A DNA stretch of 5,268 nucleotides from Acidobacteriota bacterium (GTDB taxonomy: Bacteria > Acidobacteriota > Terriglobia > Acidiferrales > 2-02-FULL-67-57), in NCBI GenBank assembly GCA_016189965.1, contig JACPRL010000172.1, forward strand, positions 1-5,268, in the 5' to 3' direction. Positions within the stretch are counted from its first letter, which is position 1. The number at the start of each line of letters is the position of its first letter. The position numbers were made by a program, and so were the translations under genes. The notes beneath the pieces were generated by a model. It made no database searches. It saw only the letters and a list, made by a program, of their open reading frames with translations, and was not told where the DNA came from. Below, piece after piece: positions 1 to 5,146 of the stretch.

Positions 1-1
1 C

Positions 2-67
2 TACCTGAAACGCAACGACTCCGAGCGTTACAAGGAAATTGTCGAAAAGCTCGGCTTGCGCAAGTGA
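2..67 (+). CDS. rpsO: 30S ribosomal protein S15, C-terminal end (5' truncated by window)
   Basis: Only the last 21 codons and a TGA stop are visible; the full protein is normally about 89 residues. The peptide begins YLKRNDSERY and ends with IVEKLGLRK. This matches the conserved C-terminal helix of S15, whose family consensus is close to DYLKRKD..RY..LI..LGLRR. S15 is a primary 16S rRNA-binding protein that helps assemble the platform of the small subunit. The next gene is pnp, the classical rpsO-pnp order, which supports the call independently of the short peptide. The upstream part and promoter lie outside the window. Confidence 0.95.
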   Translation, partial: YLKRNDSERYKEIVEKLGLRK

Positions 68-104
68 ACGCCCCGCGCGGGCCGCGGGACCATCGACAGT
101 CGGA

Positions 105-125
105 CGCCGCCCCGTCATGGCGGCG
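105..125 (+). other. Hairpin in the rpsO-pnp intergenic region
   Basis: A perfect 7-bp GC stem (CGCCGCC at 105-111, GGCGGCG at 119-125) closes a 7-nt loop. It starts 38 nt after the rpsO stop. No run of T follows, so it is not a canonical intrinsic terminator. In E. coli the rpsO-pnp spacer carries RNase III-processed stems used in PNPase autoregulation; a similar role here is only inferred from position. In DNA this GC-rich, a stem of this size can also arise by chance. Confidence 0.3.
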
Positions 126-198
126 CCAGCAGCTTGAGGCACACCCGCCGCGTCGCTGCTTGATTTCTGGCCCCATACAGATTGACTCGGGTTTCTCC

Positions 199-216
199 GG
201 AGGCCCCTGCGCCTCC
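199..216 (+). other. Hairpin in the pnp leader
   Basis: GGAGGC at 199-204 pairs perfectly with GCCTCC at 211-216 around a 6-nt loop. The left arm looks like a Shine-Dalgarno sequence but lies about 100 nt upstream of the pnp start, with no suitable start codon near it. A pyrimidine-rich single-stranded stretch (217-238) follows. Together they form a plausible structured leader upstream of pnp. Any regulatory function is inference. Confidence 0.25.
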
Positions 217-289
217 CCGTCAGCTCCCTTCCTTTCCAATTCAACCACAACAGGCCGCCGTCTTCCGCAGATGCGGGAACGCCGCGGCC

Positions 290-295
290 GGAGGA
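290..295 (+). promoter_or_regulatory. Ribosome binding site of pnp
   Basis: GGAGGA lies 7 nt before the ATG at 303, an ideal Shine-Dalgarno match and spacing. It decides the start. A nearer ATG at 296 is too close to the site and opens only an 8-codon frame, whereas the frame from 303 begins exactly where PNPases begin. Confidence 0.8.
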
Positions 296-302
296 ATGAC
301 AC

Positions 303-2420
303 ATGCAACGTGTAGAAATTGACATCGGCGGCCGCCCCTTGATCCTCGAAACCGGCGCGCTCGCCAAGCAGGCCCAGGGCAGCGCCACCGTCCGCTTCGG
401 CGATACGGTCGTCCTCGTCACTGCCTGCGCCCAGACCGAACCCCGCCAAGGCCTCGACTTCTTCCCCCTCACCTGCGACTACCGCGAATACCAGTACGCC
501 GCCGGCCGCATTCCCGGCGGCTTCTTCAAGCGCGAGGGGCGCCCCAGCGAGAAGGAAATCGTCACCTCGCGCCTCATTGACCGCCCCTTGCGCCCCCTCT
601 TCCCCGAGGGCTTCTCGAACGAAACCCAGGTCATCGCCCTGGTTCTCTCCGCCGATGCCGATAACGACCCCGACGTGCTCAGCGTCGTCGGCGCCTCCGC
701 CGCCCTCTACTGGTCGGAGATTCCCTTCCACCGGCCCATCGCCGCCGTGCGCGTCGGCCTGGTCGAGGGCCGCCTGGTCGCGAACCCCACCTACGAGGAG
801 CAGAAGAAGAGCCTGCTCAACATCGTCGTCGCCAGCGCCGCCGACGCCCTGGTGATGGTCGAGGCGGGCGCCCGTGAAGTGGGCGAGGAGACCGTGCTGG
901 AAGCGCTGCAGTTCGGCCACGAGCAGGTGAAGAAAATCATCGCCGCCCTCGAACAGGTCGCCCGGGAGCTCAAGCCGCAGAAGTGGCCCGTCACCCCGCC
1001 GGCCATCAACCAGGAGTTCTACCAGCAAATCGTCGCCGGCTACCGCGACCGCATCCGCGAGGCCGCCAACACCGAAGTGCACCGCAAGCAGGAGAGCTAC
1101 CGCCTGCTCACCGAGCTCAAGAAGGAGCTGGTCGAATCCATCCCCGAGGAGGAAGAAGACCGCCGGCAGGAAGCCGCCCGCCACTTCGATCATCTGCGCG
1201 AGAGCCTCTTCCGCAATGAGGTGCTCGTCGAGCGCCGCCGCCCCGACGGCCGCGCCTTCGACCAGGTGCGCCCCATCACCTGCCAGGTCGGCCTGCTGCC
1301 CCGCGTCCACGGCTCGGCGCTCTTCACCCGCGGCGAAACCCAGGCCCTGGTCACCATCACCCTCGGCACCAAGGAGGACGTCCAGCGGCTCGACATGCTG
1401 GCCGAGGAAGACGCCAAGAAGCGCTTCATGCTCCACTACAACTTCCCCCCCTTCTCGGTCGGCGAGGTGAAATTCCTCCGCGGGCCCGGCCGGCGCGAGA
1501 TCGGCCACGGCGCCTTGGCCGAGCGCGCCCTGCTGCCCGTCATGCCCGGCGAGGAGCCCTTCCCCTACACCGTCCGCATCGTCTCCGACATCCTGGAGTC
1601 GAACGGCTCCTCTTCGATGGCCACCGTCTGCGGCGGCTCGCTCGCCCTGATGGATGCCGGCGTGCCGGTCAGCGCCCAGGTGGGCGGCATCGCCATGGGC
1701 CTGGTGATGGACGCCGACGACCGCTACGCCATCCTCACCGACATCGCCGGCGCCGAAGACTACTACGGCGATATGGACTTCAAAGTGGCCGGCACCCGCC
1801 AGGGCATCACTGCCCTGCAGATGGACATCAAGACCAGTGGCCTCACCCAGGCCATCCTCGCCGAAGCCCTGGCCCAGGCGCGCAAGGCGCGGCTGGAAAT
1901 CCTCGACGTGATGGACGCCACGCTCGCCACCCCGCGGCCCGCCATGTCCCCCTACGCCCCGCGCGTCTTCATCCTCACCATCCCGCGCGACAAGATCGGC
2001 GACCTCATCGGCCCCGGCGGCAAGATGATCCGCTCCATCACCGAATCCACCGGCGTCAAAATCGACGTCATGGAGGACGGAAAAGTCCACGTCTTCGCCA
2101 CCGACGAAGCCTCGGCCGCCAAGGCCATGCAGATGGTCCAGGACGTCACCGCCACCGCCGAGGTGGGCAAAGTCTATCTGGGCAAGGTGGTGCGGTTGGT
2201 GGACTTCGGCGCCTTCGTGGAGATTTTCCCCGGCACCGACGGCCTGCTCCATATCAGCGAGGTCGCCGAGCAGCGCATCCGCGACGTCCGCGACGAGCTG
2301 AAGGAGGGCGATCAGGTCATGGTCAAGGTCCTCTCCATCGAGGGCAACAAAATCCGCCTCAGCCGCAAGGCCGTCCTGCGCGAGCAGCGCGAAAAGCAGC
2401 GCCGCGGCGTTCCCCACTAA
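303..2420 (+). CDS. pnp: Polyribonucleotide nucleotidyltransferase (PNPase)
   Basis: PNPase degrades RNA 3' to 5' using phosphate, releasing nucleoside diphosphates, and can also add tails. It acts as a cytoplasmic trimer, often within an RNA degradosome. The 705-residue product is close to the 711 of E. coli. In order: first RNase PH-like core (about 1-140) with the FFKREGRPSE RNA-channel loop at 74-83; helical linker (about 235-310); second RNase PH-like core (about 312-550); KH domain (about 553-615) with GxxG as IGPGGK at 569-574; S1 domain (about 622-690) with DFGAFVEI and GLLHISE. The catalytic region is intact: SDILESNGSSSMA at 428-440 for phosphate binding, and EDYYGDMDF with D486 and D492, the same numbers as the E. 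coli metal-binding aspartates. The charged C-terminal tail is short. The gene follows rpsO and has a strong RBS. Nothing suggests decay or transfer. Confidence 0.99.
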   Translation: MQRVEIDIGGRPLILETGALAKQAQGSATVRFGDTVVLVTACAQTEPRQGLDFFPLTCDYREYQYAAGRIPGGFFKREGRPSEKEIVTSRLIDRPLRPLFPEGFSNETQVIALVLSADADNDPDVLSVVGASAALYWSEIPFHRPIAAVRVGLVEGRLVANPTYEEQKKSLLNIVVASAADALVMVEAGAREVGEETVLEALQFGHEQVKKIIAALEQVARELKPQKWPVTPPAINQEFYQQIVAGYRDRIREAANTEVHRKQESYRLLTELKKELVESIPEEEEDRRQEAARHFDHLRESLFRNEVLVERRRPDGRAFDQVRPITCQVGLLPRVHGSALFTRGETQALVTITLGTKEDVQRLDMLAEEDAKKRFMLHYNFPPFSVGEVKFLRGPGRREIGHGALAERALLPVMPGEEPFPYTVRIVSDILESNGSSSMATVCGGSLALMDAGVPVSAQVGGIAMGLVMDADDRYAILTDIAGAEDYYGDMDFKVAGTRQGITALQMDIKTSGLTQAILAEALAQARKARLEILDVMDATLATPRPAMSPYAPRVFILTIPRDKIGDLIGPGGKMIRSITESTGVKIDVMEDGKVHVFATDEASAAKAMQMVQDVTATAEVGKVYLGKVVRLVDFGAFVEIFPGTDGLLHISEVAEQRIRDVRDELKEGDQVMVKVLSIEGNKIRLSRKAVLREQREKQRRGVPH

Positions 2421-2448
2421 ACAAGGCAACTACAGGCACAGTCAGTGG

Positions 2449-2487
2449 GGCAGACATTCTTGTCTGCCAGGAGGGCGAAGCCCTCCT
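2449..2487 (+). terminator. Tandem hairpins after pnp, possible terminator or 3'-end stabiliser
   Basis: Two perfect 8-bp stems stand directly side by side. GGCAGACA (2449-2456) pairs with TGTCTGCC (2461-2468) around TTCT; AGGAGGGC (2469-2476) pairs with GCCCTCCT (2480-2487) around GAA. The pair starts 28 nt after the pnp stop and ends the rpsO-pnp unit. No T-tract follows, so Rho-independent termination is not assured. Protection of the mRNA 3' end, as REP elements do, fits equally well. The first stem resembles an element at 2827-2847, so both may be members of a dispersed family. Confidence 0.5.
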
Positions 2488-2592
2488 TCATTGAGTTGCT
2501 GTAGCGCGGAACCTTTGGGGCACGCAGCGGGTTTTCGCTTTCTTCAATGTTCCCCGCGGCTCCCGCCGCTGGGGCCGGCTTTGCCAAGAGAC

Positions 2593-2617
2593 TGTCATCC
2601 TGAGCGAAGCGAAGTCT
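2593..2617 (+). repeat. Dispersed repeat copy, TCATCCTGAGCG family
   Basis: This copy reads TGTCATCCTGAGCGAAGC followed by GAAGTCT. Related copies in the window lie at 2776-2880 (split by an insert), 4821-4860 and 5071-5106. It is short, intergenic and lacks coding potential. I recall this family as widespread in acidobacterial genomes; within this window alone the recurrence is directly visible. Confidence 0.75.
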
Positions 2618-2775
2618 CCCCTTCACCGGCCACAGCCCTCCCCGAGCAGCGCCAACGCCAGCGCCGCGGCGTCCCCGACTAGCAGCTTGCCTTGTCGGAG
2701 CCGCGCTTCTCGGAGCGAAGCGGAGACCCTGAGCGCAGCCGAGGGGAGTCGCAACATCCCGCATCCCCCACCGAA

Positions 2776-2880
2776 TGTCATCCTGAGCGGAGCCCCGCCC
2801 CTTGCGGCGTCGACGCTGCCGTGGTTGCGGCACCACTCTTGTGCCGCCGCAAGGGGCGGGGCGCAGTCGAAGGATCTGCT
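2776..2880 (+). repeat. TCATCCTGAGCG repeat interrupted by a 74-nt inverted-repeat insert
   Basis: The left part TGTCATCCTGAGC ends at 2788 and the right part GCAGTCGAAGGATCTGCT resumes at 2863. Joined, they give a normal family member of the kind seen uninterrupted at 5071-5106. The interposed 74 nt (2789-2862) carry perfect 18-bp inverted arms, 2792-2809 and 2845-2862 (left arm core GCCCCGCCCCTTGCGG). Inside lies a second, competing stem, GCGGCAC (2827-2833) with GTGCCGC (2841-2847). The layout suggests a small non-coding palindromic element nested in an older repeat. Which came first cannot be proved from one copy. Confidence 0.65.
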
Positions 2881-2892
2881 TTCCCCATCGTT

Positions 2893-2920
2893 CCTCTGCA
2901 TCCTCTGCGCCTCTGCGGTG
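2893..2920 (+). repeat. Short repeat module with three CCTCTGC copies
   Basis: CCTCTGC occurs at 2893, 2902 and 2910, spaced 9 and 8 nt. It belongs to a CTCTGCGCCTCTGCGG-type intergenic repeat that I recall from several bacterial phyla. Its reverse-strand translation gives an HRRGAEDAEE-like peptide that is often mis-annotated as protein. Confidence 0.55.
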
Positions 2921-2932
2921 AGTTGTTCTTCT

Positions 2933-2990
2933 CCACTGGTCGCTGGCCACTGGTCGCTCTCTTATTTGTGTGCATCTGTGTTCATCTGTG
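2933..2990 (+). repeat. Two short direct-repeat modules
   Basis: CCACTGGTCGCT occurs at 2933-2944 and again at 2947-2958, a 14-nt period. CATCTGTG then occurs at 2973-2980 and 2983-2990, a 10-nt period. Both sit just upstream of the DMT promoter region. They look like further dispersed repeat modules rather than operators, since neither shows dyad symmetry. Confidence 0.5.
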
Positions 2991-3010
2991 GTTTCAATCA
3001 CCTGCTTTGT

Positions 3011-3016
3011 TAGAAT
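3011..3016 (+). promoter_or_regulatory. Possible -10 box of the DMT-TauE operon, leaderless start
   Basis: TAGAAT, one mismatch from TATAAT, ends 9 nt before the ATG at 3026. No purine-rich Shine-Dalgarno lies in the intervening CGCACCCCC. Transcription would begin at or within a few bases of the ATG, giving a leaderless mRNA. No good -35 hexamer is visible 16-18 nt upstream, which lowers confidence. Confidence 0.4.
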
Positions 3017-3025
3017 CGCACCCCC

Positions 3026-3946
3026 ATGCGCGCGCGACACTGGCTGGGCTTTGCCCTGCTGGCCTTCATCTGGGGCACCACTTGGCTCGGCATCAAGCTG
3101 GTGGTACGCGAGATGCCCCCGCTCAGCGCCGCCGGCGTCCGCTTCGCGCTGGCGGCGGCACTGCTCGGCCTCTTCGGTACCCTTGCCGGCCGGCGCCTCG
3201 CCTGGCGGCACCTCGCGCCCGCCGAGCGCCGCCTCCTCTTCCACCTCTCGCTCCTGATGATTGCCATCCCCTACGGCTTGGTCTTCTACGGCGAACTGAC
3301 CGTCTCCTCCGCTCTGGCCGCCATCCTCTTCTCCTGCCACCCCGCGTTTGTCCTCCTCTTTGACTCGCTGCGCCACCGTCGCAGCCTCCTCACCGGCGCG
3401 CCCCTCGCCGGGCTCGTGCTCGCCTTCGTCGGCATCCTCATCATCTTCCTCCCGCGGCTCGACGCCGCCCCGGGCGAGTTGCGCGGCGCCCTCGCCATCG
3501 TCGCCGCCGCCGCCAGCTCCGCCGTCGCCACCGTGCTGGCCAAGTACGAGGCGCACCACGTTGACCCCCTCGTCGGCACCACCTGGCAGATGGCCGGCGC
3601 TTCCGTCTGGCTGCTGCTCGTCGGCCTGGCCCTCGAGCGGCCCGCCGCCACCGGCTATTCGCTCACGGCCCTCGCCGCCCTGCTCTACCTCACCGTTTTC
3701 GGCTCCTGCGTCACTTTTGTGCTGTACTATGCCCTGCTCAAGCGCATGGCGCCGATCGAGCTCTCCACGCTCTCTTTCATCATCCCCATCATCGCCACCG
3801 CGATGGGCTGGCTGGTGCTGGGCGAGCGCCTGGCCGGCACGACCATCGCCGGCGCCGCCGTGGCGCTGACCGGCGTCGCCATCCTCTATCGGCGTGAGCG
3901 CGAGCCCGCTTATCCCGCCGAGCGGCCCGTGCCCGCGGGCGACTGA
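3026..3946 (+). CDS. DMT superfamily (EamA family) permease
   Basis: This is an inner-membrane transporter of the drug/metabolite transporter superfamily, whose members usually export amino acids, metabolites or drugs. The substrate cannot be read here. The 306-residue length is typical, with ten predicted helices in two EamA repeats: about 5-25, 33-53, 70-90, 93-114, 121-142, 151-172, 182-203, 213-237, 243-265 and 269-287. Family marks include AFIWGTTWLGIK in helix 1, RF at 39-40 in helix 2, and in the second repeat LYYALLKRMAPIELSTLSF (233-251) followed by GWLVLGERL (261-269). The tail after 288 is short and charged or proline-rich. The start at 3026 places helix 1 at residue 5 as expected. 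It precedes the TauE gene by 3 nt, so the two are probably cotranscribed and translationally coupled. Confidence 0.95.
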   Translation: MRARHWLGFALLAFIWGTTWLGIKLVVREMPPLSAAGVRFALAAALLGLFGTLAGRRLAWRHLAPAERRLLFHLSLLMIAIPYGLVFYGELTVSSALAAILFSCHPAFVLLFDSLRHRRSLLTGAPLAGLVLAFVGILIIFLPRLDAAPGELRGALAIVAAAASSAVATVLAKYEAHHVDPLVGTTWQMAGASVWLLLVGLALERPAATGYSLTALAALLYLTVFGSCVTFVLYYALLKRMAPIELSTLSFIIPIIATAMGWLVLGERLAGTTIAGAAVALTGVAILYRREREPAYPAERPVPAGD

Positions 3947-3949
3947 CCG

Positions 3950-4756
3950 ATGCCGCCCTCCATCCTCATCTTCCTAGTTGTTCTTGGTCTCTTCTCCGGC
4001 GCTTTCGGCGCCCTGGTAGGCCTGGGCGGCAGCATCATCCTGGTGCCAGTCATCATTCTTCTGATGGGCGACTTCCTCCCGCTGCAGTCGGCGATTGCCG
4101 CCGGCCTGGTCTGCGTCATCGCCACCTCCTCGGCCGCCACCGAGGTCTACCTCCGCCGCGACTGGGTGGACGTGCGCCTGGGCATGCTGCTCGAGCTCGG
4201 CACCGTCATCGGCGCCATCGGCGGCGCCCTGCTGGTCACCTGGATTCCCGCCACGTGGCTGAAAGCGCTCTTCGGCTTCTTTCTGCTGGCCGCGGCCGTG
4301 CTTCTGTTCCGCCGTACGCCCACCGAGGCGGAAGAGGTGGCGGAAGCCGTCCCCGCCTACCAGGTGCGGAACTATCCCCTGGGCGTGGCCGGCTGCTACC
4401 TGGCCGGCAGCGTCTCCGGCCTGCTCGGCATCGGCGGCGGGCCGATTCAGGTGCCGTTGATGTACCTCGGCATGGGCGTGCCGCTGAAAATCGCCGCCGC
4501 CACCAGCAACTCCATCATGGGCGTCACCGCCGCCGCCGGCGCTCTTCTCTACTACCTGCGCGGCGACGTAATTGTCGTGCTGACGGCCCCGCTGGTGCTC
4601 GGCGTGCTCATCGGCGCGCAATTGAGCTCCCGCCTCGCCCGCCGCGTCCGCAGCCGCGTCGTGCAGTTACTCCTGATTCTGGTCTTGCTGGCGCTGGCGG
4701 CGCTGATGTTCGCCGAGGCAACCGGCATCGCGCTTCCCTGGCGGAGCGGCCGATGA
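3950..4756 (+). CDS. TauE/SafE family membrane permease (sulfite exporter-like)
   Basis: TauE/SafE (formerly DUF81/UPF0721) proteins are membrane permeases linked to export of sulfite, sulfoacetate or related anions, although many members are uncharacterised. The 268-residue product has about eight helices and the family's internal duplication. The glycine motif GALVGLGGSIILVP (20-33) recurs in the second half as GLLGIGGGPIQVP (157-169), and QSAIAAGLVCVIATSSAAT (46-64) is mirrored by IAAATSNSIMGVTAAAG (181-197). A charged loop at 121-141 separates the halves. The ATG lies 3 nt after the DMT stop with no clear Shine-Dalgarno, so translation probably depends on coupling. Its stop overlaps a following ATG as ATGA. 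Pairing with a DUF1634-like gene downstream is a familiar arrangement; a specific substrate is not claimed. Confidence 0.94.
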   Translation: MPPSILIFLVVLGLFSGAFGALVGLGGSIILVPVIILLMGDFLPLQSAIAAGLVCVIATSSAATEVYLRRDWVDVRLGMLLELGTVIGAIGGALLVTWIPATWLKALFGFFLLAAAVLLFRRTPTEAEEVAEAVPAYQVRNYPLGVAGCYLAGSVSGLLGIGGGPIQVPLMYLGMGVPLKIAAATSNSIMGVTAAAGALLYYLRGDVIVVLTAPLVLGVLIGAQLSSRLARRVRSRVVQLLLILVLLALAALMFAEATGIALPWRSGR

Positions 4757-4896
4757 GCCAGCTTTCTAGAAACTGTTGCCTGGCTCTGCCTTTCTTTTCA
4801 TCCCCGCCTCCCCCCCAAGATGTCATCCTGCTTGCCCTGAGCGAAGTCGAAGGATCTGCTTTTCTCTCTCTGAAATGCGTGTTCATGCGAGCCGCG
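4751..4896 (+). repeat. Tandem repeat unit A at the TauE/DUF1634 junction, with small ORF 4753-4902
   Basis: This 146-nt unit starts with CGATGAGCCAGCTTTCTAGA, continues with AACTGTTGC, and ends with GAAGGATCTG, TTTTCTCTCTCTGA and GCGAGCCGCG. It contains a TCATCCTG...GAGCGAAGTCGAAGG repeat at 4821-4860. From the ATG at 4753, inside the TauE stop as ATGA, an open frame of 49 codons runs to a TGA at 4900-4902. Its peptide begins MSQLSRNCC and ends with VEGSAFLSLKCVFMRAAR. The peptide has no recognised domain and is probably repeat-derived rather than a selected protein. If translated, it would carry ribosomes across the repeat to the next ATGA. Confidence 0.7.
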
Positions 4897-5144
4897 CGAT
4901 GACCGAGCTTTCTAGAAGCTGTTGCGAAACCTTCGAATGGCGGGTCAGGGCTTTGGAAGGGCACGGCTTTAGCCGTGCCGAAAACAATGCTGCGCGCAGC
5001 GCCACCTTGGAGGGGTCGCAGGGGAACCCTTCCCGGGTGCCCCCGGCCGCCACACCTTCGCACCCCTCCCGTCATTCTGAGCGCAGCCGAAGGGTTGAAG
5101 GATCTGGTTTTCTCTCTCTGAGACCCGTGTTGAGGCGAGGCGGG
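4897..5144 (+). repeat. Tandem repeat unit B, with small ORF 4899-5150
   Basis: This 248-nt unit matches unit A at both ends. The first 29 nt share 26 bases, and the 3' part shares GAAGGATCTG, TTTTCTCTCTCTGA and CGTGTT. The middle is 102 nt longer, an in-frame difference. That middle holds the hairpin at 4960-4979, a GCTGCGCGCAGC palindrome (4989-5000) and an imperfect stem (5021-5029 with 5035-5043). The frame from ATG 4899 is open for 83 codons to the TGA at 5148-5150. Its peptide begins MTELSRSCC and ends with VEGSGFLSLRPVLRRGGR, mirroring the peptide of unit A. Function as a protein is doubtful, as much of it is repeat translation. Confidence 0.7.
4957..4979 (+). repeat. Palindromic GGCACGGC-TTTA-GCCGTGCC element inside unit B
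   Basis: A perfect 8-bp stem (4960-4967 with 4972-4979) closes a TTTA loop, preceded by AAG. I recall this as a dispersed element of acidobacterial genomes, recognisable by its GHGFSRAE translation. It lies in the 102-nt stretch that unit B has and unit A lacks, so it probably entered after, or was lost before, the units diverged. It could act as a weak transcript-structuring element; no T-tract follows. Confidence 0.6.
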
Positions 5145-5146
5145 CG

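Larger units (their letters stand above)
2421..3025. other. 605-nt intergenic mosaic of dispersed repeats, no convincing gene
   Basis: This gap between pnp and the DMT gene has open frames on both strands, including a long minus-strand one. Their translations are low-complexity or consist of peptides typical of repeat sequence rather than any protein family. By position it holds the tandem hairpins (2449-2487), a TGTCATCCTGAGCG repeat (2593-2617), a CCCTGAGCGCAGCCGAGG variant (2727-2744) with a small CGCTTC/GAAGCG hairpin before it (2704-2722), an interrupted repeat (2776-2880), and short tandem-like modules (2893-2990). The base composition becomes AT-richer after about 2920. Confidence 0.7.

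Noticed and set aside
74..79. The CCCGCGCGGG palindrome (72-81) just after rpsO as a terminator
   Set aside because: It has no room for a loop and no T-tract, and such palindromes are expected by chance at this GC content.
182..187. TTGACT as a -35 box for a pnp promoter
   Set aside because: No acceptable -10 hexamer lies 16-18 nt downstream; that position is the loop and arm of the GC hairpin at 199-216.
64..315. An 83-codon + strand frame across the rpsO-pnp spacer
   Set aside because: It starts inside the last codons of rpsO, overlaps the start of pnp, has no RBS and no recognisable protein character.
376..400. The FFKREG loop of PNPase (residues 74-79) as an unusual active-site change
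   Set aside because: E. coli has FFRREG, but lysine at this position is common in other bacterial PNPases, so it is ordinary variation. The loop itself is encoded at about 522-539.
2893..2990. Short spaced repeats as a CRISPR array
   Set aside because: The repeated units are 7-12 nt with 8-14 nt periods. There are no spacers of CRISPR length and no cas genes.
2692..3363. A 223-codon + strand open frame overlapping the DMT gene
   Set aside because: It begins in repeats and ends as an out-of-frame proline/arginine-rich shadow of the well-supported DMT gene.
2417..3559. A 380-codon minus-strand open frame
   Set aside because: Half of it is antisense to the DMT gene, and the rest is translation of dispersed repeats. 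The composition is low-complexity, rich in E, G, A and R, with no domain. High GC readily opens antisense frames.
3974..4621. A 215-codon minus-strand frame antisense to the TauE gene
   Set aside because: It is a typical GC-driven shadow rich in A, G, D, H and Q. The + strand frame has clear family motifs and helices.
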